A stretch of 62,327 bases of DNA from Deltaproteobacteria bacterium. Its GTDB lineage: Bacteria; Lernaellota; Lernaellaia; JACKCT01. The DNA is taken from assembly GCA_020633895.1 (NCBI GenBank), contig JACKCT010000015.1, positions 1 through 62,327 on the forward strand. The letters are read 5' to 3'. Positions within the stretch are counted from its first letter, which is position 1; each line of letters starts with the position of its first letter. The notes below the pieces were generated by a model. It had not been told where the DNA came from. It was given only the letters and a program-made list of their open reading frames with translations, and did no database searches. Positions 1 to 8,279 of this stretch are shown piece by piece. The position numbers and the translations under genes were made by a program.

Positions 1-1086
1 GACGAGTTGGCCGGGCTGACACGAGTCTTCGCCGATTCGGAAAACAACTATGTCCTCACCGGCGCCATGGAATTCACGGCTAAGGCCGAGCGCGGGTACT
101 CTCTGTCAACGCGGGCGCTGGTCGACGGCATTTCATCCGCGTCGACTAAGGTCGGAGCCGACTTGGACCAGGCTTATGTCGGCGGCTTTTCCAACCGTCA
201 GCGCAGCCGCTACAAATTCAGCCAGCCGAACTGGCGCCGCGCGCGCTACGAGCTGTCCGCCTCGGGCGGCGCGAATTTCGGCGAGAACGAAACCGGCGTG
301 GGATACATCTACTCCTGGGAATCCATCTACGAGAGCCACACGGTCTACGCTCGATACCTGCGCCACCTGGCCCAACGCAATGCGTCGGTGTCCGCCACCT
401 GGTATCACAACTTCGACAGCGTGCTGCCCGACGAAGACGAAGAACGCGCCGACGAGTTGGGGCTTCCCTCGCGCAACGACGCGGACGGTGTCTCGGCCGC
501 GTTCCAGCAGGCGCTAAGCCGGACGACCGTGGTGATCGTCTCCGCGTCGGGGCGAATCGAGCGGGGCGTTTTGGAATCGCCGGAGCGGGATATGCGATTC
601 GATCTCGCGGACGGAATCGCCGCCGTCGGCCCCGAGCGCCTTCCCGACGAACGCACACGCGCGGCGGGGTCGGTGCGCCTGTCGCAATATCTCCGTCCCG
701 GATCGGCCGTCCACGGAATCTATCAATACGACCTCGACGAGTGGGGCACGCGCGGCCACAGCGTTACCGGCGCATGGTACGTCAGCCCGGGGCAGGACGT
801 GCTGCTCCGTCTTCGGGTGCGTTACCATACGCAGTCGCCGTCGGATTACTCCACGCTCTCGGCGGATATCGCCGACGATTATTATTCCGGCGACCCCCGA
901 TTGCAGGGGTTTTCGTCGTGGCTGGCGGGGGCGCGCCTGGCGTTTGGGCCGTTGTTCGCCGCGCCGGGGCGCACGGTCGTTTCCGGCGGAATCGACGCGG
1001 ATCTGTATTATCAAACGCCGCGTGACGGCCTGGAGCAGGGGTACTACGCGCCCATCGTCGGCGGGAATGTCCTGTTTCAGTTCTAG
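1..1086 (+). CDS. Outer-membrane beta-barrel protein, DUF3570-like (5' end missing)
   Basis: The frame is open to the left edge, so the gene starts outside the window; 361 codons plus stop are visible. The protein is built of alternating hydrophobic and polar segments rich in Tyr, Gly and Arg, and it ends in Leu-Phe-Gln-Phe. A terminal Phe after a short amphipathic strand is the usual signal for outer-membrane barrel insertion. Near the visible start, a segment reading LVDGISSAS and a later 'GVGYIYSWES' stretch resemble DUF3570 proteins, which I know as barrels often encoded beside ApbE and thioredoxin-like genes. No such neighbours are visible because they would lie upstream. It converges with the porin-like gene, with 21 bp between the stops. 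The barrel nature is fairly safe; the family name is less so. Confidence 0.6.
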   Translation, partial: DELAGLTRVFADSENNYVLTGAMEFTAKAERGYSLSTRALVDGISSASTKVGADLDQAYVGGFSNRQRSRYKFSQPNWRRARYELSASGGANFGENETGVGYIYSWESIYESHTVYARYLRHLAQRNASVSATWYHNFDSVLPDEDEERADELGLPSRNDADGVSAAFQQALSRTTVVIVSASGRIERGVLESPERDMRFDLADGIAAVGPERLPDERTRAAGSVRLSQYLRPGSAVHGIYQYDLDEWGTRGHSVTGAWYVSPGQDVLLRLRVRYHTQSPSDYSTLSADIADDYYSGDPRLQGFSSWLAGARLAFGPLFAAPGRTVVSGGIDADLYYQTPRDGLEQGYYAPIVGGNVLFQF

Positions 1087-1107
1087 GCGTGTTTCTAGGC
1101 GAGGGAC

Positions 1108-2301
1108 CTAGAGTTCCAATCCCAGGTGGAAGGCGCCGAACAATTCCGGGTCCGGGATGCGGTTGTCGCCGCCGTCGTCGATGAGCTCCCGGCGATAGCT
1201 GGTCGCCTCCAGGTTCACGGCGAAACGCACGTGGCGATCCAGGTTGAACGCCGTCCCCAGCAGATACGACGAATGCTCGTCCTTGTACCCGCTGTCATGC
1301 ACTCCGTTTTTGCGGTCCGGGTCGAAGTGGTCGGCCCGGCCGATGAGCGCGAGCCGCCGCGTCAGCCCCGCCTCGAAAAACACCGACAGCACGGACGCAT
1401 GCACCGTGTCCTCGCGCGTCGCGTCGCGGAAGGGGCGGTAGATTTGGTAGTCGGTCTCAACACCCAGATTGACGATGCGGCCCGACGCCGTGGTGGTGCG
1501 ATAGTGCAGCAGCCCGCTGATACGCCACAGGGTCTCTTCCTCGTCGGCGTCGATTTTCTCATACCAGGCCGCGCCGGTGATCGACAGGCGTTCCAGGTAT
1601 TCCACCCGCGCCAGCGGCCGCACCGTCAGCCGTCCGTCCACCGCCTTGCCGCCGCCCGTTTCCCGATGGGCCGCACCCTCGCCGTTGTAGTGGCCGACGC
1701 GCCACTCCATCCATTCGCCCACTCGGCCGCCGACGGCCACGCCCAGGTCGGTCTCCGACGGGGAGCCCAGATGCAGAGCCACCAGGCGAAACGGCGCCTC
1801 GCCGTCCTCGGTTACGACCGGCTGGGGGACGAGGGGACCTCGGCGGTAGAGCCATTTTTCGTACGCGGATTTTTCGATGAAGCGGTATCGCCAGGCCTCA
1901 TCGAGAAAGGGGATATAGGACGTCGGCACCAGCCCGACCGAGGCATAAAAGGCGGGAGCGAAGTTCAGGCGCACCCAGGCATGGTCCGGGTCGGCGCGCC
2001 ATTCGTCGTCGCCCGGGTCCCGCGTCGCGGCGACGAGGACGCGCACGTCATAGAACCCGTCAGCGCCGTGGGCGTCGAATCCAAGCCGCACGCGCTCCAC
2101 GTCGAACTGCGAATCGCCGGTCGTCTCCCGCCGCTCGTCGTAATCCGGATACCAGATCGTCCAATTCTGCCGCCAGGAAAAATACGCGTCCCCCGCCGGG
2201 CGGATCGCGAAGTCATCTCCCGCCTCGTCGGCCCACGCACTCGCGGCGCGGAACGCCATCGCCAGAATCAAGATCAAGGCCGGCCGGCATCGACGAATCA
2301 T
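1108..2301 (-). CDS. Porin-like outer-membrane protein with signal peptide
   Basis: A 397-residue protein. I chose the ATG at 2301 because it opens a classic signal peptide: MIRRC, a hydrophobic stretch over about residues 7-18, then a likely cleavage after ASAWA near residue 24. An earlier in-frame ATG at 2364 would overlap the end of the gene behind it. The mature part shows amphipathic strands with motifs such as 'VERVRLGFDAHGADGFYDVRV' shortened here to its core VRLGFDAHG, and repeated aromatic girdle residues; the carboxy end is LGLEL. This layout resembles phosphate-selective porin O/P and related trimeric or monomeric barrels. The substrate cannot be read from sequence. It lies downstream of the sialidase-like gene on the same strand with 44 bp between them, so the two may be co-transcribed. 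The barrel call is sound, the subfamily uncertain. Confidence 0.6.
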   Translation of the reverse strand: MIRRCRPALILILAMAFRAASAWADEAGDDFAIRPAGDAYFSWRQNWTIWYPDYDERRETTGDSQFDVERVRLGFDAHGADGFYDVRVLVAATRDPGDDEWRADPDHAWVRLNFAPAFYASVGLVPTSYIPFLDEAWRYRFIEKSAYEKWLYRRGPLVPQPVVTEDGEAPFRLVALHLGSPSETDLGVAVGGRVGEWMEWRVGHYNGEGAAHRETGGGKAVDGRLTVRPLARVEYLERLSITGAAWYEKIDADEEETLWRISGLLHYRTTTASGRIVNLGVETDYQIYRPFRDATREDTVHASVLSVFFEAGLTRRLALIGRADHFDPDRKNGVHDSGYKDEHSSYLLGTAFNLDRHVRFAVNLEATSYRRELIDDGGDNRIPDPELFGAFHLGLEL

Positions 2302-2345
2302 GTCGGATATTGTGCATGGATTGCCGCGAGCGGGCCAGCGTGAGC

Positions 2346-3479
2346 CTAATTTCCCAAGACCCACGCTTCATTGAAATGCACCCAGCCGATGGTGCGTCGG
2401 TTGTGGGAGTACGTGACCCAGATGCTGCCGTCGTGCGTGGACTGCGTGATGGAGGGGTAGTCGTAGGCGCAGGCGGGGGCGTCGCATTCGTCGATGAGGT
2501 TTTTCACCGCGTCGAAGGTCGCGCCGCCGTCGCGGCTTAAAGCGACCGTCAGCGGAAAGCGCGCGTCCGGCGCGTCGTTGTAGACCACCACCACGTTCCC
2601 ATCCAACAGACGCACCTGGTCGATCGACGTCCCGCTGTTGGGCAGCGCGGTGGATTCGCTCGCCGTCCAGGTGGCGCCACTGTCGTCCGAGACCATGCGT
2701 TTGATGTGGTTGTCCAACGTGCCGTCGCGGGTGAGGGCGGAGACGGTGCCGTCGTCCAGCACGACCAGCGACGGTTGAATCTGCCCCCGGTGATCCCAGT
2801 AAAACTTCAGCGACAGATTCTCTTCCTCGGTCCACGTGGCGAAGTTGTCGCCCGAGCGCATGAACACCGGATACGCCAGGCATTCGTTGTAGAGCGGCAG
2901 GAATAATTCGCCGTTGGCCAGGCGCACGGGGCGGTGCCGCGTCATCCAGCAGTAATCGTCGCGTAGTGTCGTCGCCGGGGACCAGGTGTCGCCTTGGTCC
3001 GCCGAAGTGATCATGCGGACGACGGATTGATTCCAACTGTCGCCGAAAATCGAGACGAAGAAGACGGTCAGCTTGCCGTCCTCGTCGACCCAAAGGGCGG
3101 GATTGCCTTCGGAGTGTTCCGGATCGTCGTAGATCACCTCGGGCCACGTCCATTCCTCGGCGCCGGGTTCCTTGAGCGACCACACGATGCGTGCGTCGCG
3201 GGATTTTTCCGCCACGCCGTGATACCAAACCGCCGCGATAGTGCCGTCGGGCAATTCGGCGATGGTGGAGCCGTGGTTATTGCAGTTGAATTGGGGGATG
3301 CCCGTGTCGTAGGGCGCGCATTCCAGGGAATCCTTCGGCAGGATGAATCCCTTTTCGAACAGCGGCTCCTGTTCCTCCGGCGGGAAGGTGGAGTCATCGT
3401 CGTCGTCCCCGCACTCCAGCGCGGTCGGATATCCGACGAACAGCATCCACACGGCGAGCACGGCAATCGCGAATCGCAA
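2346..3479 (-). CDS. Sialidase/BNR-repeat family exported protein
   Basis: A 377-residue protein starting at the TTG at 3479, which is preceded by AGGAG with 5-base spacing; longer in-frame starts upstream lack this. The start opens a hydrophobic segment (RFAIAVLAVWMLFVGY) followed by Cys and an Asp run, so it is exported, perhaps as a lipoprotein with an atypical lipobox (ALEC). Three Asp-box motifs mark beta-propeller blades: SADQGDTW, SDDSGATW and SRDGGATF. The text around them (for example 'GNPALWVDEDGKLTVFF') matches the exo-alpha-sialidase/neuraminidase superfamily. An early RIP-type Arg of true sialidases is not obvious, so the enzyme could act on another glycan or simply bind one. Divergent from the MscS gene. 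Confidence 0.7.
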   Translation of the reverse strand: MRFAIAVLAVWMLFVGYPTALECGDDDDDSTFPPEEQEPLFEKGFILPKDSLECAPYDTGIPQFNCNNHGSTIAELPDGTIAAVWYHGVAEKSRDARIVWSLKEPGAEEWTWPEVIYDDPEHSEGNPALWVDEDGKLTVFFVSIFGDSWNQSVVRMITSADQGDTWSPATTLRDDYCWMTRHRPVRLANGELFLPLYNECLAYPVFMRSGDNFATWTEEENLSLKFYWDHRGQIQPSLVVLDDGTVSALTRDGTLDNHIKRMVSDDSGATWTASESTALPNSGTSIDQVRLLDGNVVVVYNDAPDARFPLTVALSRDGGATFDAVKNLIDECDAPACAYDYPSITQSTHDGSIWVTYSHNRRTIGWVHFNEAWVLGN

Positions 3480-3645
3480 AGGGTTCTCCTGCTTGAAGAA
3501 TTCGTCATCGACCCTGTCAGCATAGCCCATGGGGCCGGGGCGTGGCGAGGCGCAATCCCACGGCGCCGAATACGCTGGACACACCGGCCGATCCCGGCTA
3601 TCAATCGGCGGTTCGGATCGATTTCTCAACGGTTAGGAGTATGTT

Positions 3646-4497
3646 TTGAACGAAATGGAATGGATCAACAGCGGCAAGGAATGGCTCTTGACCAAGGGGC
3701 CGGACTTCGTGATGAATCTGGTCGTGTTTCTGCTGATTCTGATCGTGGGCGCCATTGTGATCGCGACGATCAAGCGCATCGTCGCTCGTCTGCTCAAGGC
3801 CTCTCAACGCATCAACGAAACGCTCGAGCGCTTTTTCGTCAATGTCCTGGGCAAGGTGATGTGGGTGGTGCTGATGATGATCGCGCTGCCGCGCCTGGGC
3901 ATCGACATCGCGCCGCTCATCGCCGGTCTGGGCGTCACGGGCTTCATCGTGGGCTTCGCGTTCCAGGAGTCCCTGGGCAACCTGGCCGCCGGGCTGATGA
4001 TCATCCTGAACCGTCCCTATGAGGTCGGCGACTTCGTGACGGTCGCCGGGCATTCGGGCGCGGTCAAGGAGATCAACATGATGGCCACGATGCTCGCCAC
4101 GCCCGACAATCGGAAGATCACGATCCCCAACAGCTCCATCTGGGGCGGGCCGGTCGAGAACTTCACCTGCAACCCGACACGTCGCGTGGACCTGACGGTG
4201 GGCGTCTCCTATGACGCGGATCTCAACCAGGCCAAACAGGTCATTGAGTCGGTCGTCAAGGGCATCGGCCTTGTCCACGAGGAGCCGGCTCCGGTCATTG
4301 AAGTCGCCGAGTTGGCCGATTCGTCGGTCAATTTCGTTGTGCGCCAGTGGACGAACACCGCCGACTACTGGACCGTCTTCTTCGCGCTGCAAAAGGGCAT
4401 CAAGGAGGCCCTGGACGCCGCGAGCATCGGCATTCCCTATCCCCAGATGGACGTGCATCACCACGGTTTGGGCTCAGGGAATCCCACCGGCGCGTAG
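3646..4497 (+). CDS. mscS: Small-conductance mechanosensitive channel, MscS family
   Basis: A 283-residue membrane protein. The TTG at 3646 follows AGGAG at 3635-3639 by 6 bases; an ATG two codons on (3655) is the alternative. Three hydrophobic segments lie at about residues 20-42, 68-85 and 90-115. The third is the pore-lining TM3, with the Gly/Ala-rich pattern GLGVTGFIVGFAFQESLGN typical of MscS. It is followed by the beta domain (NRPYEVGDFV, then IPNSSIWGGPVENF) and an alpha-beta carboxy domain ending in a His pair. The length equals E. coli MscS (286). It opens at membrane tension to release solutes during osmotic downshock. A terminator sits 31 bp after the stop, so the gene appears monocistronic. 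Confidence 0.93.
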   Translation: MNEMEWINSGKEWLLTKGPDFVMNLVVFLLILIVGAIVIATIKRIVARLLKASQRINETLERFFVNVLGKVMWVVLMMIALPRLGIDIAPLIAGLGVTGFIVGFAFQESLGNLAAGLMIILNRPYEVGDFVTVAGHSGAVKEINMMATMLATPDNRKITIPNSSIWGGPVENFTCNPTRRVDLTVGVSYDADLNQAKQVIESVVKGIGLVHEEPAPVIEVAELADSSVNFVVRQWTNTADYWTVFFALQKGIKEALDAASIGIPYPQMDVHHHGLGSGNPTGA

Positions 4498-4528
4498 TTC
4501 TCTCCACAATATCTTTCGACCGACCAAG

Positions 4529-4553
4529 GCGGGCCCGAGTGGCCCGCTTTTTT
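4529..4553 (+). terminator. Rho-independent terminator of the MscS gene
   Basis: A perfect 7-bp GC stem (GCGGGCC / GGCCCGC, at 4529-4535 and 4541-4547) closes a 5-base loop and is followed at once by six T residues. It starts 31 bp after the mscS stop codon. Confidence 0.9.
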
Positions 4554-4683
4554 GTTTTCACGTGCCCGGATTTATAGGGATCGGTCCCTTTTGGGTGGCG
4601 CGGAGCCGTCGGAAAAATAATCAACTGGAAAAAATCCATCCGTGGCGATAATGTGTCGAAGGCATGACAATTCGAGGTGTAGG

Positions 4684-7554
4684 ATGCATTCGCCCTTTGG
4701 ACGTTGGACGACAATATTCTTTGTGATTCTCTTGGCTTTCAGCCTCATCGGCAGTGACTGCGGCGGCGGCGATGACGACGACGACAGCGGCGACGACGAT
4801 GTGGTCGACGACGATTCCGCTGACGATGACACGGCTGACGATGACACGGCCGACGACGACACGGCTGACGACGACACGGCCGACGACGACACAGCCGACG
4901 ACGACACGGCTGATGACGACACATCGGACGATGATACGTCTGACGACGACACCGGCGACGATGACACCGGCGACGACGACGCGCCACTGGCCGAGCCTTT
5001 GGGCGAGGGGGAAGTGCGTCTCGGGCAGATCACCGACGACCGCGAACTGATCGGCGGTCCCCGGGCGGCGGGGGCGATCGGCGACTACAAGCTCTACAAC
5101 GCCGACGTCGAATTCATCGTGCGTTCGCCGGATAATCCCGGCGTGTCGTGGTTCACCTTCGGCGGCAACCTGATCGACGCGGACATCGCGCGGCCGGTGG
5201 GCGTGCCGGGCAACGACGGCCTGCTGGCGATGGACACGATGATCTCCATTCCGCGAGCCTTTCGCGCGACGCAGGCCGAGATCGTCAACGACGGCACGGA
5301 CGGTCAGGCGGCGATCCTGCGCGTCTCCGGCGACGACGGCGGCATGGGGATTGTCGACGGAATCATCCAGACGGACAAACAGAACCTGAAGATCGTCTAC
5401 GACTATGTCCTCGAGCCGGACGCGAATGTGTTGTTGTTGCGCACGACCGTGACCAACGAGGACGACAAGGACAAGAGCATCTTCATCGCCGACCTGCCGC
5501 TGTGGAGCGACGAAATGCGCTTCTTCGCACCGCGCGCCGGTTTCGAGCAGGGCGACACGGATCTGTTCGCCAGCGTGCGTTGGGTGGCCGGGCTGAACTA
5601 CACGGGCGCGAACCTCACCTACGGTCTGGCGACGACCTCGCCGGACGAGAGCTTCTATTCGCCCTATCAGGACGGCGACATCATCCCACTGGTGGTCGGG
5701 TTCATTCCGTTGGCTCAAGGGGAAAGCGGAACGATCGAGCGGCTGTTCATCGTCGGCGACGACGGCACGGGCGACATCGACGAAGCGCTCTTCCAGTGGG
5801 ACGCCAACGCGGATTTCGGCACGATCGACGGCCATGTCGATAAGGAAAACGGGGAAGTGATCTCCGACGTCACGGTTGTCGTGCAGAACACGAAAAAGCC
5901 GGACGGGAAGAACTATGTGGCCGCGATCCGCCCGGATGCGTCCGGGGATTTTTCCCTGCCGATCATTCCCGGAAAATACAAGCTGACCGCCTTGGGTGAG
6001 GGACGGACGGACGCGGGCAGCGTCGAGGTGAACGTCACCGCGAGCGCGGCGGCGAGCGCGACCGTGCCGCTCAATGAAGCGGGATTCTTCGGATACACCG
6101 TGGAGGACGGGGAGGATACGCCGATCCCGGCGCGGGTGACGATCTTCGCCGGACACGACGCGCCGTTGAACGCCAACGTGGTCACACGCTCTTGGACGGC
6201 GAACGGCGAGGGATTGGTTCGCCTCGTCCCGGGCGACTACACCGTCGTGGCGACACGCGGATTCGAATACGAGTTGGACCGGCAAAATGTGACGGTCACG
6301 GCGGGCAACACGGCGGGCGTGGATTTCGTCCTGGAACGCACCGTCGACACGACGGGCTACATGTCCGGCGATTTCCACATCCACACCGAATTTTCCATCG
6401 ACTCCACGGTCCTGGCGGCAAACCGCATCCGTGAACTGGCCGGCGAGGGCATCGAGATGCCCGTTATCACCGACCACGACTTCGTCTCCGACTACATGCC
6501 CTACGCCCAGGAGCAGGGCCTGACCCCGTTCATCCACCCGGTGCGCGGCAACGAAGTCAGCCCGTACAAGGGCCACACGAACGTCTGGCCCCTAGTCCCG
6601 CCGACGGACGCCGACGCCTATTTCGGCATCGGCCTGGTCGAGTACGACGAGAACGGCGATTTCGTTAAAGAGCGGACCTTCGGCGACCTGTGGGATCTGG
6701 CCGAAAGCGACTACGGCGCCCAGGTCTTCCAAGTGAACCATCCCCGCGACGGCTCCGGCTGGTTCGACTCGGTGGGCTACGATCCGATGGTCGGCGTCTC
6801 GTCCGCGGACCCGAGCGAGTGGTCGCCGAACTTCAGCGCCATCGAGGTCTGGAACTCGGGCAAGAACGACAACGGCACGCTCGTCGATTGGTTCAGCTTC
6901 CTGGACCAGGGCTATGCCTACACGATGAACGGCAACTCGGATTCCCATACTTCGTCGTCGCTGCTGGGCAATCCGCGCAACTACTTCGCCATGCCCACCG
7001 ACGATCCGGCCGAGGCCGACCCGGCGGACATGGTCGATTCGATCCTGGGCGCGCGCAATGTCGTATGCAATGGGCCCTTCATCAGCTTCTCCATCGAAGG
7101 CACTCCGGTGGGCGGCCTTGTGACCGGCTTGGCGAAGGATCCTTCGCCCGACATCGAGCTGGAGATCAAGGTGCAGGCGCCGTCTTGGGTCGACGTCAAC
7201 TACGTGCGCGTGTACTCCAACAACGGTCAGATCGTGGCGCAGAAGGAGATCACGACTTCGACGGATCAGGTGGTGCGTTTTGACGAGACGATCAGCGTGT
7301 CGGCGCCGGTGGATGCGTACTTTGTCGTCGAGGCGGGACACACCTCCGCGCGCATCGCGCCGTTGGATCGGGGCGAGCCGGTCTTTGCGATCACCAATCC
7401 GATCTGGGTGGATGTGGACGGCAACGGCTCGTTCGACGCGCCGGGCCTGCCCAAGTCCGCCGCCTCGGCTTACGCGGATGTGCCGCGTCGCTTCGGCATG
7501 ACGCCCTCGGCCCATCACGAGACGGCCCAGTGGTGGAGGCATCTGCCTCGTTAG
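4684..7554 (+). CDS. Asp-rich surface PHP-domain metallohydrolase (CehA/McbA-like) with carboxypeptidase-regulatory-like domain
   Basis: A 956-residue exported protein. The ATG at 4684 opens a signal sequence (residues 8-23) ending at Ser-Asp-Cys, a possible but atypical lipobox; upstream ATGs would add a charged extension. Residues about 28-100 are an almost pure Asp/Thr/Ala linker made by a 15-bp tandem repeat. A beta-rich region follows, then a carboxypeptidase-regulatory-like fold near residues 379-450 (starting GTIDGHVDKENGE). The PHP domain begins near residue 560 with D-F-H-I-H (His565, His567), continues with ITDHDF near 597 and a later NGNSDSH motif; these are the metal ligands of the PHP superfamily. 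CehA/McbA relatives hydrolyse carbamates or phosphoesters, but the substrate here is unknown. The last 4 bases overlap the convergent EEP gene. A second Asp-rich PHP protein lies at 51157. Confidence 0.8.
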   Translation: MHSPFGRWTTIFFVILLAFSLIGSDCGGGDDDDDSGDDDVVDDDSADDDTADDDTADDDTADDDTADDDTADDDTADDDTSDDDTSDDDTGDDDTGDDDAPLAEPLGEGEVRLGQITDDRELIGGPRAAGAIGDYKLYNADVEFIVRSPDNPGVSWFTFGGNLIDADIARPVGVPGNDGLLAMDTMISIPRAFRATQAEIVNDGTDGQAAILRVSGDDGGMGIVDGIIQTDKQNLKIVYDYVLEPDANVLLLRTTVTNEDDKDKSIFIADLPLWSDEMRFFAPRAGFEQGDTDLFASVRWVAGLNYTGANLTYGLATTSPDESFYSPYQDGDIIPLVVGFIPLAQGESGTIERLFIVGDDGTGDIDEALFQWDANADFGTIDGHVDKENGEVISDVTVVVQNTKKPDGKNYVAAIRPDASGDFSLPIIPGKYKLTALGEGRTDAGSVEVNVTASAAASATVPLNEAGFFGYTVEDGEDTPIPARVTIFAGHDAPLNANVVTRSWTANGEGLVRLVPGDYTVVATRGFEYELDRQNVTVTAGNTAGVDFVLERTVDTTGYMSGDFHIHTEFSIDSTVLAANRIRELAGEGIEMPVITDHDFVSDYMPYAQEQGLTPFIHPVRGNEVSPYKGHTNVWPLVPPTDADAYFGIGLVEYDENGDFVKERTFGDLWDLAESDYGAQVFQVNHPRDGSGWFDSVGYDPMVGVSSADPSEWSPNFSAIEVWNSGKNDNGTLVDWFSFLDQGYAYTMNGNSDSHTSSSLLGNPRNYFAMPTDDPAEADPADMVDSILGARNVVCNGPFISFSIEGTPVGGLVTGLAKDPSPDIELEIKVQAPSWVDVNYVRVYSNNGQIVAQKEITTSTDQVVRFDETISVSAPVDAYFVVEAGHTSARIAPLDRGEPVFAITNPIWVDVDGNGSFDAPGLPKSAASAYADVPRRFGMTPSAHHETAQWWRHLPR
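4822..4971 (+). repeat. Ten tandem copies of a 15-bp coding repeat
   Basis: Ten units of pattern GAYGAYGAYACNKCN encode Asp-Asp-Asp-Thr-(Ala/Ser/Gly). Units differ mostly by silent third-base changes, and the last four drift to Ser and Gly. The register is exact over 150 bp, which points to growth by slippage or unequal exchange inside the linker of the PHP protein. Confidence 0.95.
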
Positions 7555-8279
7555 CGCCGGACGGCTACGGGAAGGTTCAGTTCCGCGACCACAGGCAGGT
7601 GATCGGAGGCCACGCGGATCAGGGGCGTCTTGATGGTGCGGCGCGTGGTGACGCACGTCGAGGGCGTCACCCAGATGCGGTCCAGGGCAAAGAGGGGAAA
7701 GCGCGACGGAAAGGTCCGCATTCGTCCCGACGGTCCGAAACACGCCGACAGCAGCCGCGTCATCCGGCGGCGCGGCGCCCATTCGTTAAAGTCGCCTAAC
7801 AAGATCCGGATCCCTCCCGGACGCGGATCCAACAGGGACAGCAGCCGCTCGGCCTGGGCCCGTCGTTCCGCGGCGGACAGCCCGAAGTGCGTGACGACCA
7901 CGCGCATCTTGCGGTCGTCGTTGTCGAAATCCGCCACCAGCGCGCCCCGTGGTTCGAATCCCGGCACGCTCAGATCCAACCGTTGGATCCGTGTCGGCGG
8001 CCGGCGGCTCAGCAACCCGTTACCGTAGGATTTGGACCGTTCGACGAGTGTCGGCCCGGCCACGGCGTGCATCTTCGTCTGTCGCGCCAATACGGCCAAC
8101 TGGTCGACGCCGCCCGCGTTCCAATAGCCCGCGTCCACCTCCTGCAAACCGACGATGTCGGCGTCCAACTCGCGAATCACCTGCGCCACGCGCTCCGGAT
8201 CGCGCACCCCGTCCATGCCGACGCACGCGTGGACGTTGTACGTCGCGACGCTCAGACTCGGCGGCGGCAAGGCACTCAT
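7551..8279 (-). CDS. Endonuclease/exonuclease/phosphatase (EEP) family protein
   Basis: A 242-residue DNase I-fold protein. The ATG at 8279 shares an ATGA overlap with the stop of the phospholipase D gene, so the two are translationally coupled. Family motifs are in order: VATYNVHACVGMDG near residues 11-24, DIVGLQEVD near 40-48 (the metal-binding Glu), GLLSRRP near 89, LLGDFNEW near 160-167 (catalytic Asp and Asn), and a final SDHLPVVAEL near 225 holding the catalytic Asp-His pair. No signal peptide is seen, so it is probably cytoplasmic. EEP proteins cleave DNA, phosphoesters or sphingomyelin-like lipids. Pairing with a phospholipase D-VTT protein is a recurrent bacterial arrangement and suggests phospholipid rather than DNA work, which is inference. 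Confidence 0.88.
   Translation of the reverse strand: MSALPPPSLSVATYNVHACVGMDGVRDPERVAQVIRELDADIVGLQEVDAGYWNAGGVDQLAVLARQTKMHAVAGPTLVERSKSYGNGLLSRRPPTRIQRLDLSVPGFEPRGALVADFDNDDRKMRVVVTHFGLSAAERRAQAERLLSLLDPRPGGIRILLGDFNEWAPRRRMTRLLSACFGPSGRMRTFPSRFPLFALDRIWVTPSTCVTTRRTIKTPLIRVASDHLPVVAELNLPVAVRR

Noticed and set aside
4791-4985. CRISPR-like array
   Set aside because: The units are contiguous 15-bp coding repeats with no spacers, inside an exported protein.
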